Assembly: GCA_009843625.1 (NCBI GenBank)
Contig: VYDD01000146.1
Location: 1 to 33,329, forward strand
Direction of reading: 5' to 3'
DNA length: 33,329 bases
From: Gammaproteobacteria bacterium
Lineage (GTDB): Bacteria > Gemmatimonadota > Gemmatimonadetes > Longimicrobiales > Gaopeijiaceae
Below, piece after piece: positions 8,465-17,418 of the stretch. Under the pieces are notes generated by a model, which saw only the letters and a program-made list of their open reading frames with translations, ran no database searches and was not told the DNA's origin. The position numbers and the translations under genes are program-made. The stretch's first letter is position 1, and each line of letters starts with the position of its first letter.

Positions 8465-9661
8465 ATGGACTGGTCTCGGTTTAGCTTCGACTACCGTCTC
8501 AATCTATCGGACTTCCAGCCCTTGCTCATCCAGATCGAAGGACGCAAGGAGGCAGCGATGAACTTGCTGCTGCCGCCAGAGTGGAAGGAAGGGCTTGATC
8601 TCCTCAACCGCATCAGAACGATCCATGGGTCCACGGCTCTTGAGGGTAATCCGCTTTCGGAAACCCAGGTTGGCCAGTTTCTGCAAGGCAAGATCGGGCT
8701 CGATCCCATGAGCAGGGACATGCGGCAGATTCAGAACGCCGATGCGGCCCAGGAATGGGTCCGGCGCCGGTTCGGACCCGGCAAGGCCCCGATCAGGCTT
8801 GAGGATGTCCTGCGGATGCACGAACTGATGACAAGGCTGTCCGACGAAACCAACAACGTTCCGGGTCACCTTCGCTCTCATGATGTTCAGGTCGGCACCC
8901 CGGAACTGGGGGGCATCCATGTGGGGGCACCCTACCCGGATCTCCCCTCACTCATGCCCGATTTCGTTTGCTTCGTGAACTCAGCCCGGCTCAAGCGTGA
9001 GCACGCCGTTGTCAGGGCCCTGCTCGCCCACTTCTTCCTCGTTACGATCCACCCGTTTGGGGATGGAAACGGTCGGGTCTCTCGTCTCGTCGAAGCGGCC
9101 ATCCTCTATGAGGGAGGCTACAACATCCACGGGTTCTACGGGCTCTCGAACTACTTCTACCGAAACGGGGACGATTACAAGAAGCGGCTGCAGGAATGCC
9201 GCCGAGTCCAGCCGTTCGACATGGTGCCCTTCGTAGTCTTCGGGCTGCATGGCTTCGAGGCCGAGTTGGAAGGGATCAACAACTTCATCAAGACGAAGAT
9301 GAACCGCCTGGTGTACCGCGACAGGATCACCAACGCGCTAGGTCAGCGAGTGAGCAAGCGCCGTCACTTGCTCAATGCCCGGGAGTACCAGCTTCTCCGC
9401 TTCCTTCTTGAGGAAACCGAGCCGCAAGATCCGTTCTCCGAGGTTCCGTCGGAACGCATTCGTCTGGATGACCTGGTGAACTCACCCTACGTGAGAAGCA
9501 CCTATCGCGACGTAACCAACCGGACGTTCCGGCGGGAACTTACGCGGTTGGCTGAATTGGGGTTTATCGTGTTCGACCATCTGCCCGAGTCGGGCGAGTA
9601 CACCGTCCAGATCGACTTCGGAGCGATCGAGAGGGACTTCGACGAATTCGGAAGCCGCTAA
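8465..9661 (+). CDS. Fic family protein (class II architecture, C-terminal winged-helix-like region)
   Basis: Catalytic HPFGDGNGRVSR; N-terminal inhibitory-helix motif STALEGN matching (S/T)xxxE(G/N); start MDWSRFSFDYRLNLSDFQPLLIQIEGRKEAA. Confidence 0.93.
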   Translation: MDWSRFSFDYRLNLSDFQPLLIQIEGRKEAAMNLLLPPEWKEGLDLLNRIRTIHGSTALEGNPLSETQVGQFLQGKIGLDPMSRDMRQIQNADAAQEWVRRRFGPGKAPIRLEDVLRMHELMTRLSDETNNVPGHLRSHDVQVGTPELGGIHVGAPYPDLPSLMPDFVCFVNSARLKREHAVVRALLAHFFLVTIHPFGDGNGRVSRLVEAAILYEGGYNIHGFYGLSNYFYRNGDDYKKRLQECRRVQPFDMVPFVVFGLHGFEAELEGINNFIKTKMNRLVYRDRITNALGQRVSKRRHLLNAREYQLLRFLLEETEPQDPFSEVPSERIRLDDLVNSPYVRSTYRDVTNRTFRRELTRLAELGFIVFDHLPESGEYTVQIDFGAIERDFDEFGSR

Positions 9662-9787
9662 CGATGGGAGACGTCTCAGCACACCTCTTGCCAACGACCC
9701 GCAGCCCCTGACTCGCCGTTGCGGATGTGAGCCTGCAGGTGAGTAGATTGCCCCATGGCCATCGACCACTTGGGCAAGGAGAACAGC

Positions 9788-10108
9788 ATGGCCAAGTACA
9801 TGTTCCGAACCAGCTATACGCGATCCGGCCTGAAGGGGCTGCTCGCCGAGGGGGGCAGCGGCCGCGAGGCTGCCCTGCGTCAGACCGTCGAGAGCGTTGG
9901 CGGAAGTCTGGAGGGGTTCTACTACGCCTTCGGCGACACGGACCTCATCCTGATCGTCGACCTTCCCGACGAGGCGGCCGCGACGGCGCTCTCGCTCAAC
10001 ATCGCCGCCGCGGGTGCGCTCACGGTGTCCGTGACCGTTCTGCTAACCCCGGAGACCGTGGACAAAGCGGTAGGCCAGTCCGTGTCGTACCGGTTGCCGG
10101 GGGCCTGA
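9788..10108 (+). CDS. GYD domain-containing protein
   Basis: MAKYMFRTSYTRSGLKGLLAEGGSGREAALRQTVESVGGSLEGFYYAFGDTDLILIVDLPDEAAATAL. Confidence 0.88.
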   Translation: MAKYMFRTSYTRSGLKGLLAEGGSGREAALRQTVESVGGSLEGFYYAFGDTDLILIVDLPDEAAATALSLNIAAAGALTVSVTVLLTPETVDKAVGQSVSYRLPGA

Positions 10109-10136
10109 GGTTGCGGAAAGCAGGCGCCGTGGCCTG

Positions 10137-11195
10137 TTAGTACATCCGCTCGCTCCGGAAGACGTTGCGCATGTCGCCCAGGCGTCCGTCCAGGTAGCAG
10201 CGGAGGTTGTGGCGGAAGATGTCGGTGATCTTCCGGTTCTCGCTTGCGGCGTTCGCCGAGGAGTGCGGGCTGACGATCACGTTGGGCATTTCCCAGAAGG
10301 CGCTGTCGGGCGGGAGCGGCTCATCCGCGAACACGTCGAGGCCGGCGAGGGCGATACGTCCGTCGCCCAAGGCCTCGAGGAGGGCTGGCTCGTCCACGAC
10401 TCCGCCCCGCGCCACGTTGACCAGCACCGCACCCGGCTTGAGCGCCCGCAACGCGGCGGCGTCGATGAGCCTGTCGGTCTCCGGCGTGTGGGGGACGCTG
10501 AGGACCAGCGCGTCGGTTTCCGCCAGCATCTCGTGCATGGCGTCGTTCGGATGGAGCGCGTCCACGCCAAGCTCCCCGGCGGAACGGCCCGATCCCGGGC
10601 TGGCCAGCGCCACGATCCTCATCCCGAAGCTTCGGCCGACCCGCGCCACCTGGCGGCCGACTTCCCCCGCTCCGATGATGGCAAGCGTCCTGCCCTCCAG
10701 CTCCTCTCCGCAGAAACGTTCCCACAGGTGCCGGCGCTGAAGGTCGGCGAGATGCGCGAACTTGCGCACGTGCGCGAGCAGGATCAGGAAGACGAACTCC
10801 GCCAGCGGGCCGCCGTGCACGCCGCGCGCGGTCGTGATGAGCAGATCCGAGTCCAGGAGGCCCAACGCTTCGACCGTGCGGCCCACACCTGAACTGGTCC
10901 CCTGGATCCAGCGAACGTTGGGCGCGTATGCGAGCCCCCCGCTGCCGTCCGGATTGCGTGGCGGGAAGTCCCAGAGGATGTCGGCCCGCCCCAGGTGCGC
11001 TCGCCAGCGCGCCTGCTGCTCCGGTGTGCGGCGGAAGTCGGCCGGACCGGTGTGGTCGGCTTCGTAGCGTTTGGGGGGAAGGACATCCGGGTCATGGACG
11101 ACTTCGAGCCGCTCGGGGTCGACGGCGCGGATGCGCTCCACCTGCTCGGGCTCGAGTGGGCTGGCGATGAAGATGTTGAGGCGGTTCCGAGTCAT
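10137..11195 (-). CDS. D-2-hydroxyacid dehydrogenase
   Basis: LAIIGAGEVGRQVARVGRSFGMRI NAD-binding motif; VLVNVARGGVVDEPALLEAL; start MTRNRLNIFIASPLEPEQV at 11195. Confidence 0.92.
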   Translation of the reverse strand: MTRNRLNIFIASPLEPEQVERIRAVDPERLEVVHDPDVLPPKRYEADHTGPADFRRTPEQQARWRAHLGRADILWDFPPRNPDGSGGLAYAPNVRWIQGTSSGVGRTVEALGLLDSDLLITTARGVHGGPLAEFVFLILLAHVRKFAHLADLQRRHLWERFCGEELEGRTLAIIGAGEVGRQVARVGRSFGMRIVALASPGSGRSAGELGVDALHPNDAMHEMLAETDALVLSVPHTPETDRLIDAAALRALKPGAVLVNVARGGVVDEPALLEALGDGRIALAGLDVFADEPLPPDSAFWEMPNVIVSPHSSANAASENRKITDIFRHNLRCYLDGRLGDMRNVFRSERMY

Positions 11196-11271
11196 GGAAG
11201 ATGTCGGGAGATGTGCGAAATGGCGGGAGTCCCATTGAATGCGGGGAGGCCAGAGCCTCTGTGTTATCACA

Positions 11272-11290
11272 GGCCGTTGGGGGAACGGCC
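11272..11290. promoter_or_regulatory. Hairpin GGCCGTT-GGGGG-AACGGCC between divergent genes
   Basis: Perfect 7-bp stem, 5-nt loop; no T tract follows. Confidence 0.4.
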
Positions 11291-11438
11291 CTCGAACAAC
11301 CTACACGCCTGAGGCTCGCCCGCATGTTCCGGTAACCCCGCCTCCTCCTTAGAATCATCCGGTTCCATCCTCGTGTCCTCTGGTTCCGCTCCCGTTGCGC
11401 GGACCACGCACGCCTGACCCCCATCCTCCGCGAGAATC

Positions 11439-14060
11439 ATGCTTGCCACCATCGCCCTCGCCGCCCTGCTGCAGCTCCCCGGTCCCCAGGCGCCCGCCTC
11501 GCCGGGCGAGTTCGCTCCCGGTACGACGTACGACCCGGCCATCCCCACGATACAGTCCGTGGTGGGGCACGAGGTCTGGGAGGTGGTCACGCCGCCCGAC
11601 CAGGTCGTGCGCTACTTCGAGGTGCTGGCCGAGGCGGCCCCGGACCGGACCCACCTGGTCCACTACGCCGACAGTTGGGAGGGACGGCCGCTGGTGATCA
11701 TGGTGATCGGGTCGCCGGAAAGGATCGCATCGCTGGACGCGATCAAGGCCGGGCTGGCGCGGCTGGCCCACCCCGAAGGGCTCTCGGATGCCGATGCCGA
11801 CGAGCTCATCGCCGGGCTGCCGGTGGTCACCGCGCTCATGCACAGCATCCACGGGAACGAGATCAGCCCTTCCGGGGCGGCCATGATGGAGGCCTACCAC
11901 CTGCTGGCCGCTCAGAACGACCCCAACGTCGACCTCATCTTCGCCGAATCGCTGGTGCTCATCGATCCGATCGAGAACCCGGACGGGCGCAACCGCTTCG
12001 TCCAGGAGAACACCATGGCGGCGGCGGTCCGGCCCAACGTCGAGGCGTACTCGGCGGAGCACGACGAGCGCTGGCCGGGCGGGCGCGTCAACCACTACCT
12101 GTTCGACCTGAACCGCGACCTCTTCATTCAGAGCCAGGTGGAGACCCAGGGCAAGGTGCGCATCTTCCTGGAGTACTGGCCGCACATCGTGGCCGATCTG
12201 CATGAGATGGGCGGCAACGCGACCTATTTCTTTCCGCCCACGGCACCCCCGGAGAACCCCTGGTACGGTGAGCGCCAGATCGCGCTGATGGACGTGTTCG
12301 GTCGCGCCAACGCCGCTGCGTTCGACGCGCGGGGCTTCGCCTACTTCAACCGCGAGGTCTACGACCTCTTCTATCCGGGCTACGTGGACATGTGGCCCAT
12401 GAACCACGGCGCTCTCGGGATGACCTACGAGCAGGCGTCGGCGCGCGCGCTGGTGCTCGAGCAGTCCGACGGCGATGTGCTCACCTACGGGGACGGTGTT
12501 CTGCACCAGTTCACCGCGGCGATGGCCACGGCGCACACCTCGGCCGTCAACCGGGAGCGCATCCTGCGCGACTACCTGGCCTTCCGCCGCGAGGGGATCG
12601 AACTGGGAAGCCAGGGTGTTGCCGAGTACGTGCTCCATTCGGCGCACGACCCGGGGATGTCGGAGCGGCTGGCGCGCATGCTGGTTCGCAACGGCATCGA
12701 GGTGCGCGAGGCCAGCGGGCCGGTAAACGTGGCCGGACGCCAGCTCCCGGCCGAGGGGACCTTCATCGTCCCCATGGACCAGCCGACGCACCGGTTCGCG
12801 CGCAACCTGCTCGACCCGCACGTGCCCATGGCGGAGGACTTCCTTCAGGAGCAGATCGACCGGCGCTCCCGGCGAGAGCCCGACCAGATCTACGACCTGA
12901 CCGCGTGGAGCCAGTCGCTGCTCTGGGACGTGGAGGCGATCACCGTCGACCGCCCAACCGGGGCAGCCGGCGCTCCCGTCACGGCTACCCGCGAGACGGA
13001 GCCTCTCGCCCTCCCGGAAGCCACCGTCGGCTACCTCCTGCCGTGGGGCACCAACGCGGCCGGCGCGGTCGTGGAAGCCCTGCGCGAAGGCGTGCGCGTG
13101 CGGGCCGCCGGCGCCCGCTTCACCCTGGACGGGCGCGAATTCCCGATGGGCACCGCGATCGTGCGCACAGCCGAGAATGGACCCGACCTGCGCGCGACGC
13201 TGGGGCGCATCGCGGGGGCCCACGGAGCGGAGGTCGTCCCCATAGACGGCGCCTACGTGACCGAAGGGACGTCGCTGGGCAGCAGCGCCACGCGGGGGCT
13301 GCGCGAGCCGAGGGTGCTGCTGGTCTACGACGAGCCCGGCCAGACCTATTCGGTGGGCTGGACCCGGTATGTCCTGGAGCGCCGCTACGCCCAGGCCACC
13401 ACGGTCGTGCGCGCCTCCAGCCTGGGACGCGCGGACCTCAACCGTTACGACGTCATCGTCTTCCCCAGCGGCAACTACTCGGGCGCGGTAGGCGGCGGCC
13501 TGCAGGACCGGCTGAGCGAGTGGATGCGCGGGGGCGGCACCCTCATCACCATGGCCGAGTCGACCCGCTGGGCCACGCGGGCGGGGCTGCTCGCCAGCAC
13601 CGCCGAGCGCCGCGGCGGCCGTGCCGAGGCCGACGATCCCCCGGATCCCGGCACACCGGATCAGCCGATCGAATACCTGGATGCCATCGTCCCCGCGGAC
13701 GAAGCTCCGGCGGCTGTGCCCGGCGCCATCCTCAGGGTGCTGCTCGACGACGAACACTGGCTCGCCTCCGGGACCGACGGCGAGATCGGGGTTCTGGTGG
13801 AGGGCTCGCGGGTGTTCCGTCCGGTCACACTGGATGACGGGGCCAACGTCGGACGCTACGCGGACGAGGACGATCTCCTGCTGGGCGGGATCGTCTGGGA
13901 GGAATCCCGGCCCCAATTGGCCAACAAGGCGTTCCTGATTCATCAGCCCGTCGGGTCCGGCCAGATCGTGGCATTCGCAGAGGATCCCAACTACCGTGCG
14001 TACGCGGAGGCGACCCAGCTTCTGTTCATGAACGCCGTCCTGCTCGGGCCGGGCCGCTGA
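11439..14060 (+). CDS. M14 family zinc carboxypeptidase-like protein, secreted
   Basis: TALMHSIHGNEISPSGAAMMEAYHLL (HxxE zinc motif HGNE); LIDPIENPDGRNRF; LHEMGGNATYFFPP; N-terminal signal sequence. Confidence 0.9.
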   Translation: MLATIALAALLQLPGPQAPASPGEFAPGTTYDPAIPTIQSVVGHEVWEVVTPPDQVVRYFEVLAEAAPDRTHLVHYADSWEGRPLVIMVIGSPERIASLDAIKAGLARLAHPEGLSDADADELIAGLPVVTALMHSIHGNEISPSGAAMMEAYHLLAAQNDPNVDLIFAESLVLIDPIENPDGRNRFVQENTMAAAVRPNVEAYSAEHDERWPGGRVNHYLFDLNRDLFIQSQVETQGKVRIFLEYWPHIVADLHEMGGNATYFFPPTAPPENPWYGERQIALMDVFGRANAAAFDARGFAYFNREVYDLFYPGYVDMWPMNHGALGMTYEQASARALVLEQSDGDVLTYGDGVLHQFTAAMATAHTSAVNRERILRDYLAFRREGIELGSQGVAEYVLHSAHDPGMSERLARMLVRNGIEVREASGPVNVAGRQLPAEGTFIVPMDQPTHRFARNLLDPHVPMAEDFLQEQIDRRSRREPDQIYDLTAWSQSLLWDVEAITVDRPTGAAGAPVTATRETEPLALPEATVGYLLPWGTNAAGAVVEALREGVRVRAAGARFTLDGREFPMGTAIVRTAENGPDLRATLGRIAGAHGAEVVPIDGAYVTEGTSLGSSATRGLREPRVLLVYDEPGQTYSVGWTRYVLERRYAQATTVVRASSLGRADLNRYDVIVFPSGNYSGAVGGGLQDRLSEWMRGGGTLITMAESTRWATRAGLLASTAERRGGRAEADDPPDPGTPDQPIEYLDAIVPADEAPAAVPGAILRVLLDDEHWLASGTDGEIGVLVEGSRVFRPVTLDDGANVGRYADEDDLLLGGIVWEESRPQLANKAFLIHQPVGSGQIVAFAEDPNYRAYAEATQLLFMNAVLLGPGR

Positions 14061-14127
14061 AGAGCGGCGACAGGGACGCGCGCCGGCGGAATGCGTGCCG
14101 GCACCATCTCAACATGGGAACGACCGA

Positions 14128-15111
14128 ATGAAGATCTGCGTGGTGGGCGCGGGAGCCATCGGAGGACTGCTCGCGGTGAAGCTCGCGAATGCGGGCGAGG
14201 ATGTGACGGTCATTGAGCAGGGCGCGCACCTGGAGGCGATCCAGCGGAACGGGCTCAAGCTGATCATGGCCGACGGCTCCGAGCACCATGCCGTGCTCGA
14301 CGCCCGCGGCGGCATGGACGACGTGGGCGAGCAGGACCTCGTCATCCTGGCGGTGAAGGCGCAGGTGCTGCCGGTGGTGGCGCCGGGGGTCCGCGGCATG
14401 CTTGGTCCCGAGACGATGGTCGTCCCGGTTCAGAACGGCCTTCCCTGGTGGTACTTCGAGAAGCACGGTGGCCCGTTCGCCGGGCACCGGCTGCAGTCGC
14501 TGGATCCCGACGGCGTCCTGGCCGACAACATCCTTGTCGACAACATCGTGGGCACCGTGACCTTCCCTGCGGGCGAGATCGCATCGCCCGGGGTGGTGCG
14601 CCACACCGAGGGCAACCGCTTCCCCATCGGCGAGCTGGACGGCTCGCGCACGGAGCGCGCCCAGCAGCTCGTGGACTTGCTCACGCGCGCCGGCTTCAAG
14701 TCGTTCGTCATCGAGGACATCCGCGCCGAGATGTGGCTCAAGCTCTGGGGCAACCTCTCGTTCAACCCGATCAGCGCCCTCACCCGCGCCACGCTGGTGG
14801 ACATCTGCCAGTATCCGCTCACGCGTCAACTGGCGCGCACGCTGATGGAGGAGGCCCAGGAGGTGGCGGGCAAGCTGGGGATCACATTCCGGGTCGGGAT
14901 CGAGCGGCGCATCGCGGGCGCGGAGCGCGTGGGCGCGCACAAGACCTCGATGCTCCAGGATGTCGAGGCGGGCCGCTCGCTCGAGATCGACGCCATCATC
15001 GGCGTGGTTTCCGAGCTCGGCCAACTGGTGGGCGTGCCGACGCCGAGCGTCGACGCCATCCAGGCGCTGGTGGCGCTGCTCGACAAGGGTGTGCGGGAGG
15101 GGACGGTCTAG
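14128..15111 (+). CDS. Ketopantoate reductase family protein (2-dehydropantoate 2-reductase-like)
   Basis: MKICVVGAGAIGGLLAVKLANAGEDVTVIEQG; AVKAQVLPVVAPGVRGML; WLKLWGNLSFNPISALTRATLVDIC. Confidence 0.9.
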   Translation: MKICVVGAGAIGGLLAVKLANAGEDVTVIEQGAHLEAIQRNGLKLIMADGSEHHAVLDARGGMDDVGEQDLVILAVKAQVLPVVAPGVRGMLGPETMVVPVQNGLPWWYFEKHGGPFAGHRLQSLDPDGVLADNILVDNIVGTVTFPAGEIASPGVVRHTEGNRFPIGELDGSRTERAQQLVDLLTRAGFKSFVIEDIRAEMWLKLWGNLSFNPISALTRATLVDICQYPLTRQLARTLMEEAQEVAGKLGITFRVGIERRIAGAERVGAHKTSMLQDVEAGRSLEIDAIIGVVSELGQLVGVPTPSVDAIQALVALLDKGVREGTV

Positions 15112-15117
15112 AGGATA

Positions 15118-15140
15118 GACTTAGTCCACAGAACTAAGTC
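15118..15140. terminator. Candidate bidirectional hairpin GACTTAGT-CCACAGA-ACTAAGTC between convergent genes
   Basis: Perfect 8-bp stem, 7-nt loop, in the 36-nt gap between the convergent stops at 15111 and 15148. No clear U tract. Confidence 0.45.
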
Positions 15141-15147
15141 CGATGCC

Positions 15148-17418
15148 CTACAGCCCCAGCTCGTTCCAGGCCTCCATCCGCTCCAGCATCCTGTTGGCGG
15201 TTGCCGTGTCGCCGCGCAGGCCGGCTTCACGGTACAGGGCGAAGTAGGCGAGGGCGTAGTAGGTGGGGATCCCCAGGCTGCTTGGGTCGCGCCAGTAGTC
15301 CCACCCCTCGGGAAGGCCGCTCCGGTGCACGTACACCTCGTCCACCAGCGTGCGCGTGCGCTCGGTATCCACCCACACTCCGACTCCCGACAGCCGGTTC
15401 GGATCACCCACCTGGGCGATCCCCCGGGCCTGCAGCGGCGCCGGGTCTCCGGGCCAGAGCCGATAGGCCACACCCTGCCGGACGATGTACCTGCGCAGCC
15501 CCATATCCTCCGGGGCTCCGACGGCGGAGGCGAAGTAGATGGGCCGGTCGTCGATGGAGTTGGCGATGAAGGACAGCGCGAACTGCATCCACGGCTGCAT
15601 CTGGCGCCCTTGCGCGACCGTGGCCGTGACCGGGCCCAGGCGAAAACGGCGCTCCTCGGCGAGCGGCGCGACGCCGGTCATGACGACCCGTTCGATCATG
15701 TCGTCGGTCAGCTCGGTGCTGACGACCGCTCGCGTCGGGGGCGAAATCGGCTCGCGCAGGACCAGCGGCACCAGTCCCGCAGCCTGCGCCGAGGCCGGGT
15801 TGTCGGTGTACAGCGCCGCCGTACCCACCGGGGTGTAGGGACGCTGGCAGAGGATCCGGGTCGGGTCCGCGTCCGGGTCCTCGCCGGGACCGCAGGGACG
15901 GCTCAGACCCCGCAACTGCTTCACGTACCAGTCGGTGTTCAGGTACGACGTGACCGCCACGACGACATCGCGCCGGATGCCCTCCACCTCCTGCAGATAC
16001 CAGAGCGGGAAGGTGTCGTTGTCGCCGTTCGTGAAGATGAGCGCGTAGGGTTCCACGCTCATGAGCAGATTGTAGGCCCAGTCGCGCGCGGAATAGTCGT
16101 CCGAACGGCTCGCGCGCTGGAAGTTGAAAATCAGTGGCAGCAGCGCCAGCAGGAGCACCGGCGAGGCCATCTTCATCGACCCCAGGTTTCTCGACAGCGA
16201 CTTCCACAGGCCCGCGAGGCCGATCCCCGAGATGAGGCCCCAGACCGAGAAGCCGACGACGAAGAAGTAGTCGCGCTCGCGCACCTCCTTCTCGATGCCC
16301 TGGTCGGGGAAGGAATAACCGAGCTTGAAGTTCAGATAGTAGACCAGCCCGACGGAGAGGATGCCGAAGAGCGAGGCCAGATAGAGCCAGCTGGCGCGGT
16401 CCTTCCGGTAGTGCTCGCGCAGGCCGAGCGCGCCCAGCGCCAGGAACAGCAGCGTGAAGAGGAGTCGGCTGGGAGGAAAGCGGTTGTCCGCGAAGGCCAC
16501 GCCGCGGGCCCACTGCCAGTCGAAATACTGCATCCAGTTGCCGTACTGGGCGAGGAGCGGCGCCTGACGGGGAACGAGCGGCGGCTTGGCGTACTGCTCC
16601 CGCTTGAGCGCCGATGACAGCTCCTCGCATCCCGCGTTGCCGTAGGTGGCGACGCTCACCAGCGCGTCGGAGACCCCTTCGCAGGTCGGCTGCGCCTCGT
16701 TGATGACCGGGTCGAGGTCGGAGCGGATGGGCAGGAAGAGGTGGATGCTCAGCCCGAGGAGGACCGCCACCAGCGAACTCGCGTAGAGGCGCGGGCTGAG
16801 GAGCGTGCGTGCGCGCACCGCGAGGATGAAGAGGAAGAGGGAGGGCAGCACCAGCAGCGCCATGAGGTGGTTCCCCACGGAGAGCGCCATGATGAACGCC
16901 ATCAATACCAGCAGGTTGTCTTCCCTTCCCTTTCCGAGGTTCTCCTGCCAGCGGAAGGTGAGCCAGGTCAGGAGGGCGATGGTGAGGAGGGAGACGGTGT
17001 AGACCTTCTCGTTCACGTTGGACTGGTTCCAGACCGTGAACGCCGTCGCGCTGATCAGGACCGCCGCGCACGCCCCCACCAGCCGGAAGCGCCGGTCGGA
17101 GGAAAAGAAGCGCAGGATGTGATGGACGACGAGGAACCAGAAGCCGTGGGCGGCCGCGCTCACCGCCGCCGAGAGGAGGTTGATGCGGACTGCGGTCGAG
17201 ATCCCCAGCGGAGCCAGCAGGATGTCCCAGGCGCGAGCGAGCACGACGAAGAGCGGGTTCCCCGGGGGATGCGGGATGCCGAGCATGTGCCCGGTGGCGA
17301 TGTACTCGCTCGTGTCCCAGAACGCCGTGGTGGGAGCCACGGTCGCCGCGTAGAGGAGGAACACGGCGCCCGCCACCCCGGCCGCCCAGCGGTAGGGAGG
17401 TGTGTTGCCCGAGGCCAC
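15148..17418 (-). CDS. DUF2723 family membrane protein (TMEM260-like protein O-mannosyltransferase family)
   Basis: GAVFLLYAATVAPTTAFWDTSEYIATGHMLGIPHPPGNPLFVVLAR; DYSARDWAYNLLMSVEPYALIFTNGDNDTFPLWYLQEVEGIRRDVVVAVTSYLNTDWYVKQL; GTG start sharing a base with the upstream TAG. Confidence 0.9.
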   Translation of the reverse strand: MASGNTPPYRWAAGVAGAVFLLYAATVAPTTAFWDTSEYIATGHMLGIPHPPGNPLFVVLARAWDILLAPLGISTAVRINLLSAAVSAAAHGFWFLVVHHILRFFSSDRRFRLVGACAAVLISATAFTVWNQSNVNEKVYTVSLLTIALLTWLTFRWQENLGKGREDNLLVLMAFIMALSVGNHLMALLVLPSLFLFILAVRARTLLSPRLYASSLVAVLLGLSIHLFLPIRSDLDPVINEAQPTCEGVSDALVSVATYGNAGCEELSSALKREQYAKPPLVPRQAPLLAQYGNWMQYFDWQWARGVAFADNRFPPSRLLFTLLFLALGALGLREHYRKDRASWLYLASLFGILSVGLVYYLNFKLGYSFPDQGIEKEVRERDYFFVVGFSVWGLISGIGLAGLWKSLSRNLGSMKMASPVLLLALLPLIFNFQRASRSDDYSARDWAYNLLMSVEPYALIFTNGDNDTFPLWYLQEVEGIRRDVVVAVTSYLNTDWYVKQLRGLSRPCGPGEDPDADPTRILCQRPYTPVGTAALYTDNPASAQAAGLVPLVLREPISPPTRAVVSTELTDDMIERVVMTGVAPLAEERRFRLGPVTATVAQGRQMQPWMQFALSFIANSIDDRPIYFASAVGAPEDMGLRRYIVRQGVAYRLWPGDPAPLQARGIAQVGDPNRLSGVGVWVDTERTRTLVDEVYVHRSGLPEGWDYWRDPSSLGIPTYYALAYFALYREAGLRGDTATANRMLERMEAWNELGL

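Noticed and set aside
9668-9677. GAGACGTCTC palindrome after fic
   Set aside because: Only 10 bp; expected by chance at this window size and no T tract.
11355-13943. 862-aa minus-strand ORF
   Set aside because: Exactly antisense to the M14 peptidase with its HGNE motif; Gly/Arg/Val/His-rich low-information translation.
14053-14068. GCCGCT-GAAG-AGCGGC hairpin at the M14 peptidase stop
   Set aside because: Short GC stem overlapping the stop codon with no U tract; weak terminator evidence.
15404-17071. 555-aa minus-strand ORF and overlapping plus-strand ORF 15325-16617
   Set aside because: Alternative frames of the DUF2723 gene; no family motifs.
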